A stretch of 64,000 bases of DNA, from assembly GCA_011009095.1 (NCBI GenBank), contig VTPC01005744.1, positions 62,001-126,000 of the forward strand, given 5' to 3'. The stretch's first letter is position 1. Each line of letters begins with the position of its first letter. The DNA comes from Ignelater luminosus (Eukaryota; Arthropoda; Insecta; Coleoptera; Elateridae). Of this stretch, positions 14,901 through 28,077 are shown piece after piece. The notes beneath the pieces were generated by a model. That model ran no database searches. It had not been told where the DNA came from and was given only the letters and a program-made list of their open reading frames with translations. Made by a program: the position numbers and the translations under genes.

Positions 14901-17900
14901 ATGACTAATGTTAATACAAAAAATTATATAAATATTAAGTAAAAATTAAAAAAAAAAAGTGTTAAAAGAGAAATGGGAAATTAATGCATTTGAATGTATT
15001 ACAAACAAGCTCTGCTTTTAGTTATTCTTTTGATGCAACACCATTTGATGATAAAAGACTACACAGTTTTGTTATTTTTTTCCTTTGAACTTAAAACTGC
15101 TTTATAAAAAGAAAACACCAAGTTGCATAGAGAATCTACTTCATATTAATTTGCAACCGTAGTTCAGCAAATATGTTTTATGTTGTCGTTTTGCTATTCT
15201 TTTATAATTTTTTTCTTATTTTGTCAATCAGAAACGTACACTGCTTGGAAAAGATTTTATGAAATAAGTTTTCGTCTTCATATTGCTTCTTTGCTTATGA
15301 TTTGTTTTTTAATAGATTTTGATAGCACTAGTTTTTTCAATGATATTGTGCAAACAATTTTTTTTTAATCTGAAATATACAGTGTATCTGGAAATCTTGG
15401 CAATGGTAAATGGTAGCGAGTCAGTTAAATTGGAGAAATGCTACCCACTTTGGAAATCAATTTTTGTTTTTTCAAAATAATCTGTGACTTCCTAGATATT
15501 TATCTCTTAAAAATGGAAATTTTTAAACTTTGAAGACAAATATTTCTTTCTGTCAAGTTTTTCTTAACAAAATGTCTATTTAACAAAAAATACATATTAT
15601 TGTTTTCATTTAAAAATGGTTTCTATCTATTAACTTCTGAGGACAAAAGAATAACTGGGTATGAAATGTCAATGAAATATCAAAATTAAGAAGATGTTCC
15701 AATTAAAAAATTCATTTTTTATGGCCTATTTTCATAGTCAAACTAAAGACAATTGTAAAAATATTTTTTAAATATTGTTAGTTATATGCTCTTCCCTGTC
15801 ACTGTTATTATCATTTTTCCACGTTCCTTTCATTGCAGATATTTGAACGGTGAAAAGGATTCAAAGATTTTTGTTTTCAGCAAATAACTAGTTGTAAATC
15901 AGGAATTATTTCAGAAAAATAAAAATAGGCAACTTTTTTTCAATTTAACTGACTCTTATCTCTTGCCATTTCCGAGTTTCCAATGCAATGGCAAGTCTTG
16001 AATCTTGGGGACATTGTTAAAAATAATTGTATTTACAGAAATGTAAATTGTTTAGTTTCACATTGTTAATTTGGTAAGAAAATTTATTTATTATTCTTCA
16101 TTTTGTACAATCTTAGACAGCTTTTGCAGGGATCAAATATGGATTCAATTATATCATTTTGTGCATGACTCTTCATTATTTAGGGTATTTTTATAATTAG
16201 TTAACTTATTTAAAGTAGCTTGATGATTCAAATAGTTTTTATACATTACAGTTTGTTTATTTCTGTTATAGTTTACTTAAATAATATTCTGCAATCAATC
16301 TTTTGTTTATGTTTCGTTAAAGAATCATTACAGGTTAAATAACATTGAAAACTGGTAAATATTGGTGATAACTAGATAAATATTTTTTTTTCTTAATGAA
16401 ACCTGTAGTCAATTCACCTCTGTCACGAAATTATCATCAAAGTTAGAAGAGAGATGTATGTGGTAACATCGCTATTTGCAAAAATATCTGAAGACGTGTT
16501 TTTCTCAACAGCATAACAAGGGAATTCATTTTTTAAAGATAAATCTCTGTACTAAGGAAGTTCAAACAATCTAGGACATTTTACAATAAATAACTGAAAA
16601 TAATCAAGATGGTTGCATTACAACCTCAATTACAAAAGAGAAATCAATAAATGATGGAATGAGTTTCATTAAAGAAATCACTACACAGAACAGCCCATAT
16701 AGTTAGAAATAATACTGAACACGCAGCAGTTGCTAGTTATTTTTAAAGACATGCAAAATTATACATTTCTGCATGCATTTACCTTCTAACTTCAAAAGTT
16801 TGTTTATATCTTATACAATGCTGTTTTGATATTTTTACTGCCATTACACCAAAACCAGATAGCATCTTGCTGGTGTTATAGCTTATAATTGAGCTGCTTT
16901 CAGAGCCTTGAATCACATTCAAATGTAAAGCTTTAATATGTTTTAATGGCATGTTCAATATCCTTAACTTCAACTATCAAAATTAATGCTAATGGGCTCT
17001 CTATGCAATAACTTGAATATTTCATGTTTTTACCATTTCAGTTAATGATATCGTCAATCGTCACTGCTTCATTTATTTATTTTTGGTTTTTTTTATACTT
17101 TGATACACTTTTACTTTGAAGTGTATGTTTTTATTACAGTTGGAAGGAATACTTACAATGTAGTTTTGTGAAAGAGGCAGCACACTGCTTCAATTCTAGT
17201 AAAACAAAATATATCAAATGCATTAAATGGCAAATCTTTTAACAAATTTTTCTTGGTTAGGTGTGTAATGAGTATCGATTTCTAAATAATTGACTTTTTT
17301 TTGAGATAATAAAAAAAGAACAGTAATCAATTTTCACTTACTAACATAAATTAGTTTAGCTATGTTCAAAAATGATTTATTTTTGTGCCCTATCAGCATC
17401 ACTAATGTGTATATAGCTGTACAAACAAAAGAAAATTACAATTAAGATACGGCACAGAAAATGCATCTGAGTGCTTATTTGTTATAATTTAGTTAAGTCA
17501 GGTTAGAGTCTTATTAACTTAAATTTACTGCTACAGGAAATGTATTGCCACCACCATCAGCTGCAGGAGGCATCGCTGCAGGCCCACCACAAGGTAACAC
17601 CGGTGCGCCTGCTCCACAACCTTATGGAGGTAATACTTAATTTCAATTCGCCAAATTCTTCAGTTTTCCACTATAGCTTAGCAATTTAGGAAAAAGTGAT
17701 ATTAAAAATATTTTAGACAGATATGTTTCCTTATTTATACAATAGTTTTGCCTGGAATACCGACCGCAGCACCATACATGGTTCCAGGGCAACAGTTATA
17801 TGCTCAAGGACCACCACCTACATATGATCAAGCTTTAACTCATCCTGCTATTGTTGGACAACCTGTAAGTTTTTGTTGAAATTTATCAAAAAAAATAATC

Positions 17901-20900
17901 GCAATGTACATTTCATTTTTATTTGAAAAAATTGAATCGTAATTGTTGAACTGCATTAAAAAATCTAGAAATTCGAAAATTTACTGAAGCTGAATAGCAG
18001 TGCTTTCTCAAAAATAATGTATTGATACCACTTTGTCATAGAGTGATTGGAATTGTATTTTAATTTAATCTAGAGCATAGTAGCCTTACTCATTAACACC
18101 CAGTCCCAGTATTGATAACCTTTTCAACTAATAGTAAATGACTAGGCGTTTTAGAAAATAATACCAGCTACACCAATTGAAGGGTACACGGGAGTAACAA
18201 TCTAAGTCACAAAATTTGAAAAGTACAAAAAAGTACTACCTCACATAAATCTTTGTTGTGTATATTTTACTATGTGAGTTCTTGTGCAACATAAAACCAC
18301 TCTAAAACATTAAGACAAACTTTTGATCCATTTGAAAAAATATTGTGTTAAATGAGAAACTAAATTTTAAAACTGTATTTACTCAAAAACATAAAAGTGT
18401 GACTTAGATTTTAGATTGTTACTTCTGTATACACTTCAATTGTATTCTAAAATTGTACTGGTATTTGCAAGCAACGTTTGGGGATCATTCATTAAAATGA
18501 ACTGACACATCAGTTACAAGCACGTGTGTTAGTTGTGTTTTATCTAACATAAATATCTGAAAAGGGAAAATAAAGAGAACTTAGGTATCTTTTTTCAAGA
18601 CAATTATCTTAATAATTAATGCAAATTTTAGTAATATTGTGATCTTTTAAGAGAATTCTTCTTTTTAAAGCGTCTTAGGTATTATTTATAAAAACTGGAA
18701 AAATGCAAGCATAAACTATTGAGTTTAAGGAGCAGCAAGGTAAGTAACAATCTTTGGGCATCATTTAATAATAAGTAAAGAAAAACTAAGAGTTTATAAC
18801 TTACAGAAATTCTTTTTTTACATATTAATTTTAGTGGAATTATTAGATTTATACGCTAATTACTATAAAAAGTAAAGACATAATAGGTTAAGTTGTTATT
18901 TTACAATGTTACAGAATACATTCGTAAAAAGATGCAGTTTTGGAATTTTATGATAACAAACACGACACACATTAAAGAGAACTGCTATGTTTGTAGCTAA
19001 AAAGGAGATTCATCTCATAATTTGGACTCTTACGAAGTCAATATTTCTATAATTATTGTTCTGGAATTAGAATAATTTTTCTTTAGGTTATAATAATTTC
19101 CACCAGTACTGCTACAGTGTTCATTCCATTTATATCATAAATCAGTTGACTATCAACCAGTGTACTGGTAAATACCAACTGGTATAATTTTCAAAAATGC
19201 CTTATGAACATTTCAACCAATGCTTTGCAGTTACATTAAGAACCAAAATGTTTAGTAACAACAGCGTTTAAGTAATTTAAATTTCATCTCATTTCTGTTG
19301 ACATAGGACACGACTTTATTTCTATATCTTATAGATGACATGCATCTTGGGGGTACAACAAACTATTTGTCTCTTATCAATCACAAATCATACTTTTCAT
19401 CTTTTAATTGTATTAGTAATTAAAATAACTTAGAAATTAATAAAGGATGCAAAAAGTGGTTTGTAATTAATAAGAAAGAGACATATTAACTAACATCTAT
19501 TCTCTTATCTTCTGGAGTATTGAGATATGTATTGTGTGTTCTCAAGCTACTTTTTCTTCTCTTAATTGGCTCTTTTTGTCACTCTTTAGAACAATTCATA
19601 ATTCTAAATGATTCTTATACGGTGTGTTAATAAATAACATCCACAAATTGATAGGGTAGATTCGTGATGACTGGAGAGGCGGTTTTTTAAATGGAACCTA
19701 TAGTCGTCAATTCTCATAGTTACAAAGCTAGCAGCCTTAAAATCTGCATGTAGACATATCAACATTTGGATGTATTATGCTTGTTTATCAAGATACCCAA
19801 AATTTTTTTTAAAAAGAGTTCTGGGTGTTCTAAAACTACTCTGTAGTTGAGATACCTAAAAGTTGGAAGAAAAAGAAACTTTCAATTTACTATGTCTCAG
19901 TTATAGAATGCACCCTGTATAAGTAGAAGTAGTTTTTAAATATTTGGGAGGCATTTCTCTACTTTTTCTAATAGAAATTCTTGGCATTCTGATGAGTAAC
20001 TATAATCATCTGAAAGTTAATATGTCTGCATGCAACTTTGAAGACTGTTAATTTCCTAATTAATAAGATTATCGACTGCAGGTTTCACTCGAAAATATGC
20101 TTGTCTAGTCATCATGAATCCACCCCATCAATTTGTCATTGTTATTTAAAACTATACAATGTGTCCAAGATAAGAATGCACAGCATGAGGATCTTGGAAA
20201 CAGTAAGATACAGGATCGGTTAAATGAGACGAAAGCTGGCTATTTATAGGACCTTTTTGTTGGCATTTGCAAAATTTAGATATCTTAGATAGTTTCTGAG
20301 ATATTTAGAAAAAAGTAGATTTCTTGATTTTTGTTTTTACTTTTTCTTTCATTTATTTGAAGAGATATCGGAAAACTAAAACCACTTTTCCATTGCCACT
20401 TTTTATGCTCTATTAAAATAAGCTAACAAAATTTCTGTACAACGTTTCTGTTTCAAGTAACCATCATCAGCTTCATTTTTTTAAATAGGCAGAAAACCAA
20501 TTGAAAATTGTTTTGGATAGCTCTTGTCACGATTCTAATGATGTAAATATGATAAGGCAGTACCCTGGCCTGCACTATCACCTGATCTAACACCATTAGA
20601 CTTTTTTCCCTCTGGGGTTATATCAAGAATCATGTGCTTAACCAAAATTTTGAAGATGAGTAGCAATTATTACAGTTAGTCACAGAAGTGTTCAACACTA
20701 ACAATCAAAATCAAAATATCCCTATCATGTTTACATCATTAAAATTGTGACAACAAGAGCTATCCAAAACAGTTTTCAATTGTTTTTCCGCCTATTTAAA
20801 AAAATGAGGTTGATGATCATTACTTGAAACCAAAACGTTGTACAGAAATTTTGTTAGCGTATTTTAATAGAGCACAAAAAGTGACAATGGGAAAGTGGTT

Positions 20901-21564
20901 TTCTTTTCTGATATCTCTTCAAAGAAAGAATACAAACGAAAATCGAGAAATTACTTTTTTTTTAAATATTTCAGAAACTATCCAAGATATCTAAATTTCG
21001 CAAACACCAACAAAAAGGTCCTATAAATAGCCAACTTTCATCCCATTTAACCGATTCTGTATCTCTTACCGTTTCCAAGATCCCCATGCTGTGCATTCTT
21101 ATTTTGGATACACTGTATATGATCAGTTTCAAACAGTTTTCATTTTATCTAAAAAATTCTACATATTTGTTTCAGGTTTATCCACCAGGAGCAGCAATGT
21201 ATGCTACAGGATACCCAACATATTTAGGATATCCAACTTATGCTCCTATGCAATACTATCCATCTTTGGGTGCCTATTCATACCCAATGCAACATGCACA
21301 ATTACGTCCTACAATCATGATTCCTGTAAGTAAATTTGCTTTCATTTATTTCATTCCTTGATTAATAGTGAAAATTTACAGAATAGTTATGATGCGGGTG
21401 CTCGATTTGATGGTATAGCACAGCAAGTTATACCACCAGCACCACCAGGAGTTCCTCCAAATGCAGCACAATTAGCTGCCATGGCTGGTCATCAAGTTGC
21501 ATTAGGACAGAAAAAAGGTTCTTTCTTATCCGGAGGCTCTGATGGAGGGTATACGTTCTGGTAG
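2946..21564 (+). CDS. DAZAP2: DAZ-associated protein 2 (DAZAP2/PRTB) orthologue, five exons
   Basis: DAZAP2 is a small Pro/Tyr-rich adaptor that binds WW-domain proteins and DAZ-type RNA-binding proteins and enters stress granules in mammals. Exons: 2946-2961, 17537-17629, 17746-17864, 21176-21325 and 21382-21564. They join in phase to 186 residues (vertebrate protein about 168). Exon 1 encodes only MTDKK plus one base. Exons 2-3 are Pro/Gly/Ala-rich and contain a PPPTY (PPxY) WW-ligand at the GPPPTYDQAL segment. Exon 4 is Tyr/Pro/Gly-rich. Exon 5 holds the diagnostic C-terminus: YDAGARFDG, the run VPPNAAQLAAM and GGSDGGYTFW before TAG. All four introns have GT donors (three GTAAGT-like or GTAAAA/GTAATA) and AG acceptors. 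Exon 1 is the least certain because it is 16 coding bases long, but its phase fits exactly. The gene is tail-to-tail with LIG4. Confidence 0.93.
5431..5570. repeat. GC-richer insert of unknown family
   Basis: A short block with ATCATCATCATCA at its left edge and runs of G and C (GGGGGAGGG, GGGGTCCCCC) stands out in the otherwise AT-rich DAZAP2 intron. The composition break and the trinucleotide run suggest the end of a retroelement or another insertion. I see no terminal repeats and cannot name a family. Confidence 0.3.
6755..6950 (+). repeat. Solitary arm of a TACAG-ended foldback element
   Basis: This segment resembles one arm of the foldback element at 15378-16012. It has a TTGGAA...GGAAATGG block, then a TTAAATTGGAAAAAAG stretch and a TGCCTATTTTGAATTTCAATTT stretch read across two sub-blocks, followed by a Phe-type T-rich run. 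No matching inverted arm is apparent nearby, so it is probably a deleted copy. Confidence 0.4.
7378..7461 (+). other. Imperfect hairpin of about 84 nt in DAZAP2 intron 1
   Basis: Bases 7394-7409 pair with 7430-7445 over 16 positions with one mismatch (C7402/A7437). An outer 7-bp stem pairs ATATCAA (7378-7384) with TTGATAT (7455-7461). A symmetric 9-nt internal region between them contains four further possible pairs. The loop is about 20 nt and T-rich. The size resembles a microRNA precursor, but a mini foldback element or chance in AT-rich DNA would also explain it. Confidence 0.35.
13800..14372. repeat. Foldback element with about 200-bp inverted arms
   Basis: The left arm starts with GATGATAGCAAAAA and runs through GAAGAGCTATCTAAAAACTTT near 13960. 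The right arm carries the inverse of both (AAAGTTTTTAGATAGCTCTTC near 14212, TTTTTGCTATCACC near 14360). The arms are imperfect but align over most of their length. A roughly 150-bp spacer has no coding potential. It is a non-autonomous inverted-repeat element in DAZAP2 intron 1. Confidence 0.75.
15378..16012. repeat. Foldback element, TACAG-ended family
   Basis: It begins with TATACAGTGTATC. The left-arm block GAGTCAGTTAAATTGGAGAA (about 15418) is matched in inverse near 15940-15955, followed inversely by ATCTCTTGCCATTTCC. The far right boundary is indistinct. The arm design (end motif, then ATCTTGG, then a GTTAAAT block, then a T-rich block) is shared with the elements at 20155-21117 and 39705-40518. 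Confidence 0.65.
19617..19921. repeat. Short element with CTTATAC...GTATAAG-type ends
   Basis: Its left end reads TATACGGTGTG and its right end CACCCTGTATA, which are imperfect inverse copies of each other. Internal sequence is unremarkable. The ends are of the ACAGGGTGT type seen on several elements in this window. It lies in DAZAP2 intron 3. Confidence 0.4.
20155..21117. mobile_element. Foldback element with near-complete palindrome and a transposase fragment
   Basis: The inverted arms are about 395 bp each (20155-20552 and 20717-21117) and match closely in inverse. For example, the TTTCTGTACAACGTTTCTG block near 20435 is matched inversely near 20830-20860. The ends are TACAATGTGTCC and GGATACACTGTA, consistent with TA insertion. 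The roughly 160-bp centre encodes WPALSPDLTPLDFF on the plus strand, the region around the third catalytic Asp of IS630/Tc1/mariner transposases; this is followed by a broken frame. It is a non-autonomous derivative of an insect mariner-like element, sitting directly before DAZAP2 exon 4. Confidence 0.85.
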
Positions 21565-24500
21565 GATTTACAGCAATATTTAAAATTTATAATTGTTTGA
21601 ATATTAAATTAAATTATCGTAAGTGAACATTCAAAACTTACGTTTAATTCTTTTGTTAGAACATTACTGAAAGCTGTGCGCTAGTAGGTCTTGTTGTTTG
21701 TTTTTCATTTTACAGATGTTAATAATCAAAGAGTGTAGGGTAAAATTTCTCCATGATAGTAGAACGATTTTTCTTTTTTAACATAAAATTAATAATGCAT
21801 ATTGCATTAACATAGTAAACTGTATAATCAATAGTTACACCAATCGAAATCACGGTACCAATAATATGAGATTTATTTTTGTTTCTTTTTACATGTTCCT
21901 TATGATGCAAAAAAAATCAATAATAAAATTTTACATTTTGGTTATTTTGTGACATTACTTTATATTGCCTCGTGTTAATACTATTAAAATAATGATAAAT
22001 GATCTTGAACATAGTAAACTGATATTAATATGTGTTTGTCAAATTGAAATGAAATGAATACTTGAGAACTATTTTTTACTTATTTAAAAATAAGATAATT
22101 TCATTTTTCAAATAATTCAATTATATATGCTGGTGCTTATTAAAATGATGTAAGTTAAAATAACTACATCATTTTTAATTTTGTAGATTTCATTTATTTT
22201 ACATTATTTAATGGAAGTATTTTTGTTGAAATGTGGAAATTTGTTATGGTGATAAATCAAAAGGGTTTGCAAAAATTGGTGCATTGTTACATACAGAATA
22301 TGTCACCAGTTTGAATTTACAACATTTGATTTTGATTTTTCTTTATCTTGATCAGAAGATTCTATTCCTCAGAAATGGAATTTTCACAATGTTGACAGAT
22401 CTGTGTAAAGATTTTCAACTTTTATGGAAGATTAGTGCTGCAGAGATTTTTATGAAGAATAGAATTTTCCGTAATTCCATAATAAAGTCACTTCTTGTGT
22501 TGTAAATTCATTCTGTATATTGTACTTTTATATGTAAAAATTAATTTTGACATTTTAAATGAAGTAATGAATCATGCAGGAGTTGTGTATTTTTTCTAAA
22601 TTTTAAAAAGAAAAACAATGAAAACTTATGTTATTATTATAAAATAAATAATTAGTGTATGTAAATGTGACTTATGTAATATCAGGTTTCTAGAGAAATG
22701 TTGAAATGATTATAACCATTAACTTATATAGGTACTTGATTAACAGATTTAGTAATTTCATATAAAGAAATATACACAACGAAAGTTGTATCATTTGAAG
22801 TTTTATTAATTACACTATAATTATTTGTATTACCCTGGCAGTTTCAATTACATCATACTTGTATGGTATTTATACTACTTGTTGTTTTGAGAATTTTTTG
22901 TAACAAATTTATATGGCATTTACCAAGGTACAAATTTATTTACAGAAGTTAAATTCCAAGATTATACCAGTTTCAATAGTAAGGTTATTGGTTACTGTTA
23001 CACTATATAAACACACACCATATTTCTACCTTTATGGAATGGAGGGTTAAGACAGCTAAACTTCCGTAGCAAGCTAGATAATTACCAGTATAAATACACT
23101 GTATAAAGAATTCTCAAACATACTGATGTATGTACATTTGAATCTGCCAGGTGATCAAAATTTCTCATAAAAGAATAATGTACCATTTGTGATTCTGGTA
23201 TGCACATTCCATTCTAGATAAAAAAAAAGTGTAAAAGTACTAAATTTAAATTACATAACATCATTCCACAATAAAATTTTGTTGTTCTGTCTCATGCGTT
23301 TCTCTTTATTTGCAAATATTGTTTATCTTTTTAGAAAAACTATTGAGTTGTTATGTTACTGTTTTTACTATTTCATCTAAAAAAGGTGTTGACTTTTCTT
23401 CCTTTTGAGCACCTTATTATATTTTTATGTAGCTAGTGATGGATTATAGATAATATACATACATTAGTTTGTGATTATTTTTTTTTATTATAAATTAATA
23501 CAAACTAAAACTCAAATTGAGAAATTCAAATTTAAATATAAGATGCGCGGAATAGAGCTCATTCCCTTCCCTTTTTCTGTTTATTCATACAGTTAGTTTA
23601 CTCACATCAAAAAATTTTTTTAAAATAAAAAAATCTTCCATTATTAGTTACATATGTGAAATACATCAAACAAAGAAAAGAAATATGTATACAATGTGTT
23701 ATATACTTAAAATTTAGTGCAATAAGTCAATTTTATGGCCTGGTTTAGAATATTGTTTTAAAACTGTGTAATAAAACTGACTGTATTTTTCATAACATTG
23801 TTAGTTTAAAGTTTAAAAACAAATTAAATAAAGCAATTTTGAAAATGAGTTATTTAGATTGATCATTTTAAGTATTTTAATTGTACTGGAGTAGAGTTCT
23901 TAGCAATAACAATTATTGAGATAGAGCAACAGGTTTCAAATACAAATATCAAAAATAATGCTAATCTAAATTACATCTACTTCTTTTTTAGTTTATGTGT
24001 TATTCACTAGATTCGATTATAAGTGTGATGAATATATCATTCTAACTAAAGAAAAATGTTGTATGTATTGTCTTAATATAGAGTTAGTGCAAGTATTGTT
24101 TTTCCTTATAAAAGTCAACTTTATAATAGTAAATTATCATATAAGCATAAATTATTCCAATAACCAATCAGATCACTTCTTGGTTTCGAAGTTGGAATGT
24201 CAAATATAACACAATGCAAAGCAAAAACTGTACACCAACTAATTTCTTCTGTTCAAATGTTGCCATATAATCACAACGAAAATTGCTACTGCGACAACTC
24301 TCTATTGTCATTATTACCATTGGTAGTACTCTTTTTAAAATGACTTACAATCTAAGAGTGTAAGAAAATTAGTTACATTGTAATCATTTGTGAGATTATC
24401 TCTATTGTATTAATTTTATATTTGTTATGTATTATTGTATTGACATTTTGCATGTATTTAATATTGAAATGCCCATAATTATCGTAATTTACATTTTACA

Positions 24501-27286
24501 TACATTATTCTTGTGAAGTACTAAAAGATAGTTTGCTCATACACCTGTGTGGTATTATTTTGAGACGTGCTAAACTTGAATATTTGTATCAACACACATA
24601 GTAAACAAACAAGCATTCGTATTTGCATATTTGATAACTTGAGATATCTCTGATATATCTATGCAAATTGTTTTGGCGCATTTACTTGAAATATTACTTA
24701 TAATTATAAATGCTTATTTCTAAGAACTCCACTTTAGATACATCATAAAGGTAAAGTGTTCTTTTTATATCAACTTTAATTACCATACCTGTAAGTTCAG
24801 TTCCAACTATGCAGTACACTATTGTTTGTAAGTTAATTTATAAGAAAATATAGTTTTTGAAATTAATGTTGGTTGGTGTGTAAATGCCAATACACTACAG
24901 TAAAAAGTGTACTGAATAGTTAGAATTTATCTTATAATTGTTTGTTATATAAAAATCAATTTTTATTGGAAATACATTAAACAACATAAGATTGTAAATT
25001 ACGAAGTGAACTGATTTAGCAGTGTTTATTTAAGATTCTTCTTGATTACAATGGAATCATCGCCCTTCCCTGGTTTCATTAATTTTTAATATTCTGTCTT
25101 TTACTGTGCTTTATTGTACTAATCACATTCACTTTACTTGTTAAGGAAAAATATGAAATTTATTGGACTGGTTTATACACATTTTATACCAAAACAAAAT
25201 GTTAACTGATTTTTAATGAGCACTCCAATCAAACTAACGCCCTGTATATGTAAGGCATCAATGGGAAACAATCTGCTGTTTGTATGAATTTTGAAATGGG
25301 ACTTTGAAATTTAATTACTCTTAATTATCAACATTTTGACTGAGCTGACTTAAAGGTCTTACCAGGATTTGTATTAACTTTTTTATTCTAAATGACAGCC
25401 TGTATATTTTACTAGATTTTTTTAAAGATGTCTTACATGGTGACATATAAAATAGTTGATGCAACTTCCAGCAAGACTAGAAGCGATCAAATATAGATCA
25501 AAATTTGCACAATTATATAAAATATTCAGCGTAATTTAGGTATCTTAGATTTCAAAGCTGTCTCAAAATATAAACAAATACAGAATGGTTCCACCTTATG
25601 TGGATAAACTGTAGAACTATTTTTATCATCACATTAATTAATTGTATGATTACTCTATTGTCCTTGACATTTTATTATCCACTTCTAGGATTTTGACTGG
25701 AAAGGGTTGGTTACATAAGCATTAAATTATTGATAAATAGCTATTTACATTCTAAGGACTGTTAAGCGTAGTTTTGCAGTTGAGATGATGTTGATTGACC
25801 ACAAAATATACTTACGGTCCAAGGTGTGCACATTTTTTCTACTACCAATTCTAATTTAATGAAAATTCTATTTATAATTTTTTATCATATCTGTCATAAT
25901 ACTGTAATCTGTTTCTTTAATATGAAATATTGTTGGTTGTTGCTATGGAAGCAACATGCAAAATTACTTACTGCCCTAGGGCAGTACGCTCTCCTTACAA
26001 AGGTAGTAGTATGAAAAAATTTATATTTTAATTCATTACTTGAAACGGACTAAATAAAACTACCCCATAATATATTTATTTTGTTTTTACTTTTAAATTA
26101 CCATCTTTATGGATATTCTGTATACTTATTGCTTTGAATTTTAGTGAAAAGTAACTTGAGTTTAATTTTTAGATCATCATAGAATGAGTTAAAATATAAA
26201 ACTAAATAGAATGGTGCTGAAAGTAAAAGTTCAAATTTCTCAAATATTTCATTTGTTATGTAAAATACAACTTCTATCATAAAATTCTAAGAAAATCAAA
26301 ATTATTTCAACATACAGAATACATTCTTTTTGATCTAATTACCTTTATGTTAAAGCATAAATGAAAATTGCAGTTTTATAGAATGTCTTATTTCTAGGTA
26401 AGATAAAACACAATGAATACAATACAATTATAGATATTTTGATAAAGAGTATGATTTTATTGCAATAATATGCATATGAAATAAAAATTGTTGATCTGTT
26501 ATTGGAAGATGAACCCGTTAATGCTTTGTGGAACACACTGTTTTTCTTATTACCATACGATAAAAGTTTATGAATGTTGTGAATGTGATTATTTATTATT
26601 ATAATTTATTTTTAGATTGATTTGTTAGTTAAGTGTTTGTTTTATTGTATTATTACTTCTGTTATTAATTTGCCTTTTATGTTCAGTCTTAAAATTTGAA
26701 AAACATTTTTTATAGATTCAATATTCAAACTGTAATTTGTAACTCTTGAGCAGCTACATTTCTAATTATCTTAAAGAAGATAATAATTCCATTACTTCAT
26801 AAAAAAATAATATCCGACAATCATTATTGGCCTATTTTTGCGAAATCAATAATGTAATTCTCTAAATGCTGATTCAAATGTGAAATTTTAATAAATGTAG
26901 CTCTCATCATTTCTAAAAATGATCAGCTATGCATTCTTCTGTATAATTTATTATATCACATAAACAAGCATATAAACAAAACTGTACATCTTTCGAGTCA
27001 CTTAACATTGTATTGTTATCAAGTCACATTGTTTATTATTATATTATCATTTTCTTCTTTCATTGCTGTTGATTAATAAACAAAGCAATTTAGACAATGA
27101 AATTGTAAAATTGTATATGGCAACAGATCTTATCAGGGAGACTGTGAATAAATAGTACATAAATAAATGACAAAATATTAAAACTTCTGTGTTTTTCTTA
27201 GTAATATGAATTATGTAAAATCTAGAAAGTTCAGTAATAATTATGGTACATACATTATAAAGAAAAGAGGTAGGTATTGATGCTTA
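21565..27286. other. DAZAP2 3' UTR and downstream AT-rich region
   Basis: The first AATAAA after the DAZAP2 stop is at 21922-21927. More AATAAA/ATAAAT strings follow (for example near 22642), so a longer 3' UTR is possible. The rest is very AT-rich, with only short frames of no recognisable content. ACAGGGCGT/ACAGGCTGT-type element ends occur near 25240 and 25397. I see no host gene here. Confidence 0.6.
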
Positions 27287-27488
27287 TACAGTAGCCGCTC
27301 GGTAAAGTGAATATTCTTTAACATGAATAATCCAATTAAGTGAACACATTAAAATAACATTACAGGCTCTATAGATTCTAAAATTATTAAATATAGTTGC
27401 AAAATCAATTTAATTCGAAAACATGAACAATCCAATTCTATTAACTTGCCTTGTTTTCATTGGTTCATATAATCGAGCAGCTACTGTA
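27287..27488. mobile_element. 202-bp MITE with TACAGTAGC ends
   Basis: The left end TACAGTAGCCGCTCG and the inverse of the right end TACAGTAGCTGCTCG match at 14 of 15 positions. The matching continues more weakly into the AAGTGAA/TATGAAC region. The element begins and ends with TA/TA, as expected for a TA-targeting pogo/Tigger-like MITE. The interior is AT-rich and non-coding. Family assignment is from the CAGTA end motif only. Confidence 0.75.
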
Positions 27489-27739
27489 ATCACAATCATT
27501 TTTAGTGTTTCAGGCTGGAATGTGTAATTTAACAGGATTGTCAATTTTATTTGCTTTGGTTCAAACTTGTAACTGCACAAAAATAAGTAAAAAAGTTTAT
27601 ATAAACAAGTGTCTGGAAATACACTGTTTCCAAGGTACAAAATTACTACAAGAGCCACTGACAGAAAAAGAAGACCTGAATCGTAATTTTCTGGCGTTAT
27701 TACACATTGATGCAGAAAGGTATCTAGGTACTCGGGTGA

Positions 27740-28070
27740 AAATCTCAACGAGCTAGGTGTGGGCATGCGCTCGTAGTGGAAATTATGAAAAAGTCTAGTT
27801 TTTTCACAAATCCCAACTATCTGGCATTTCGTAAAATCAAAACGCCAGAAAGACCAGTGTGGTCTTTGTTTCTTTAATTAACATTTTATGCGAAAAAGTT
27901 CACTTTTTTCCAGGTTTTTAAACAATCGTAAAAATATGCTTAAAATGCATATTAAGACTCGAAAATTTGGTTGTGTATTACTGAAAGTTTGTATAATACG
28001 AATTTCAGAACGACAGAAAGGTATGCCTCTCCCTATGGCCACGTTTTTGTTGTACATTGTCTACTACTGT
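27740..28070 (+). repeat. Dispersed repeat, inverse copy at 50015-50490
   Basis: Several ordered blocks recur on the opposite strand at 50015-50490: the CATGCGCTCGTAGTGG block, the GAAAAAGTCTAGTTTTT block, the CAAAACGCCAGAAA block, AATGCATATTAAGACT and the GTTTGTATAATACGAATTTC block. The long frames through this region are therefore repeat sequence, not a host gene. I cannot name the family. Confidence 0.6.
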
Positions 28071-28077
28071 CTGTATA

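Larger units (their letters stand above)
2962..17536 (+). other. DAZAP2 intron 1 (14.6 kb), mostly repeat-derived
   Basis: This AT-rich intron separates the 16-base first coding exon from the rest of DAZAP2. I see no host exon that is required for the reading frame. Identified contents are a GC-richer insert (5431-5570), half of a foldback element (6755-6950), an imperfect 84-nt hairpin (7378-7461), and two foldback elements (13800-14372 and 15378-16012). There is also an open segment with a good acceptor at 3354 that could be a cassette exon. The other stretches (3500-5400, 7500-13790, 16020-17500) show only low-complexity A/T sequence and short frames. Confidence 0.75.

Noticed and set aside
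21086..21361. 91-codon frame starting upstream of DAZAP2 exon 4
   Set aside because: It reads through the acceptor and donor of exon 4; only 21176-21325 is coding in the spliced gene.
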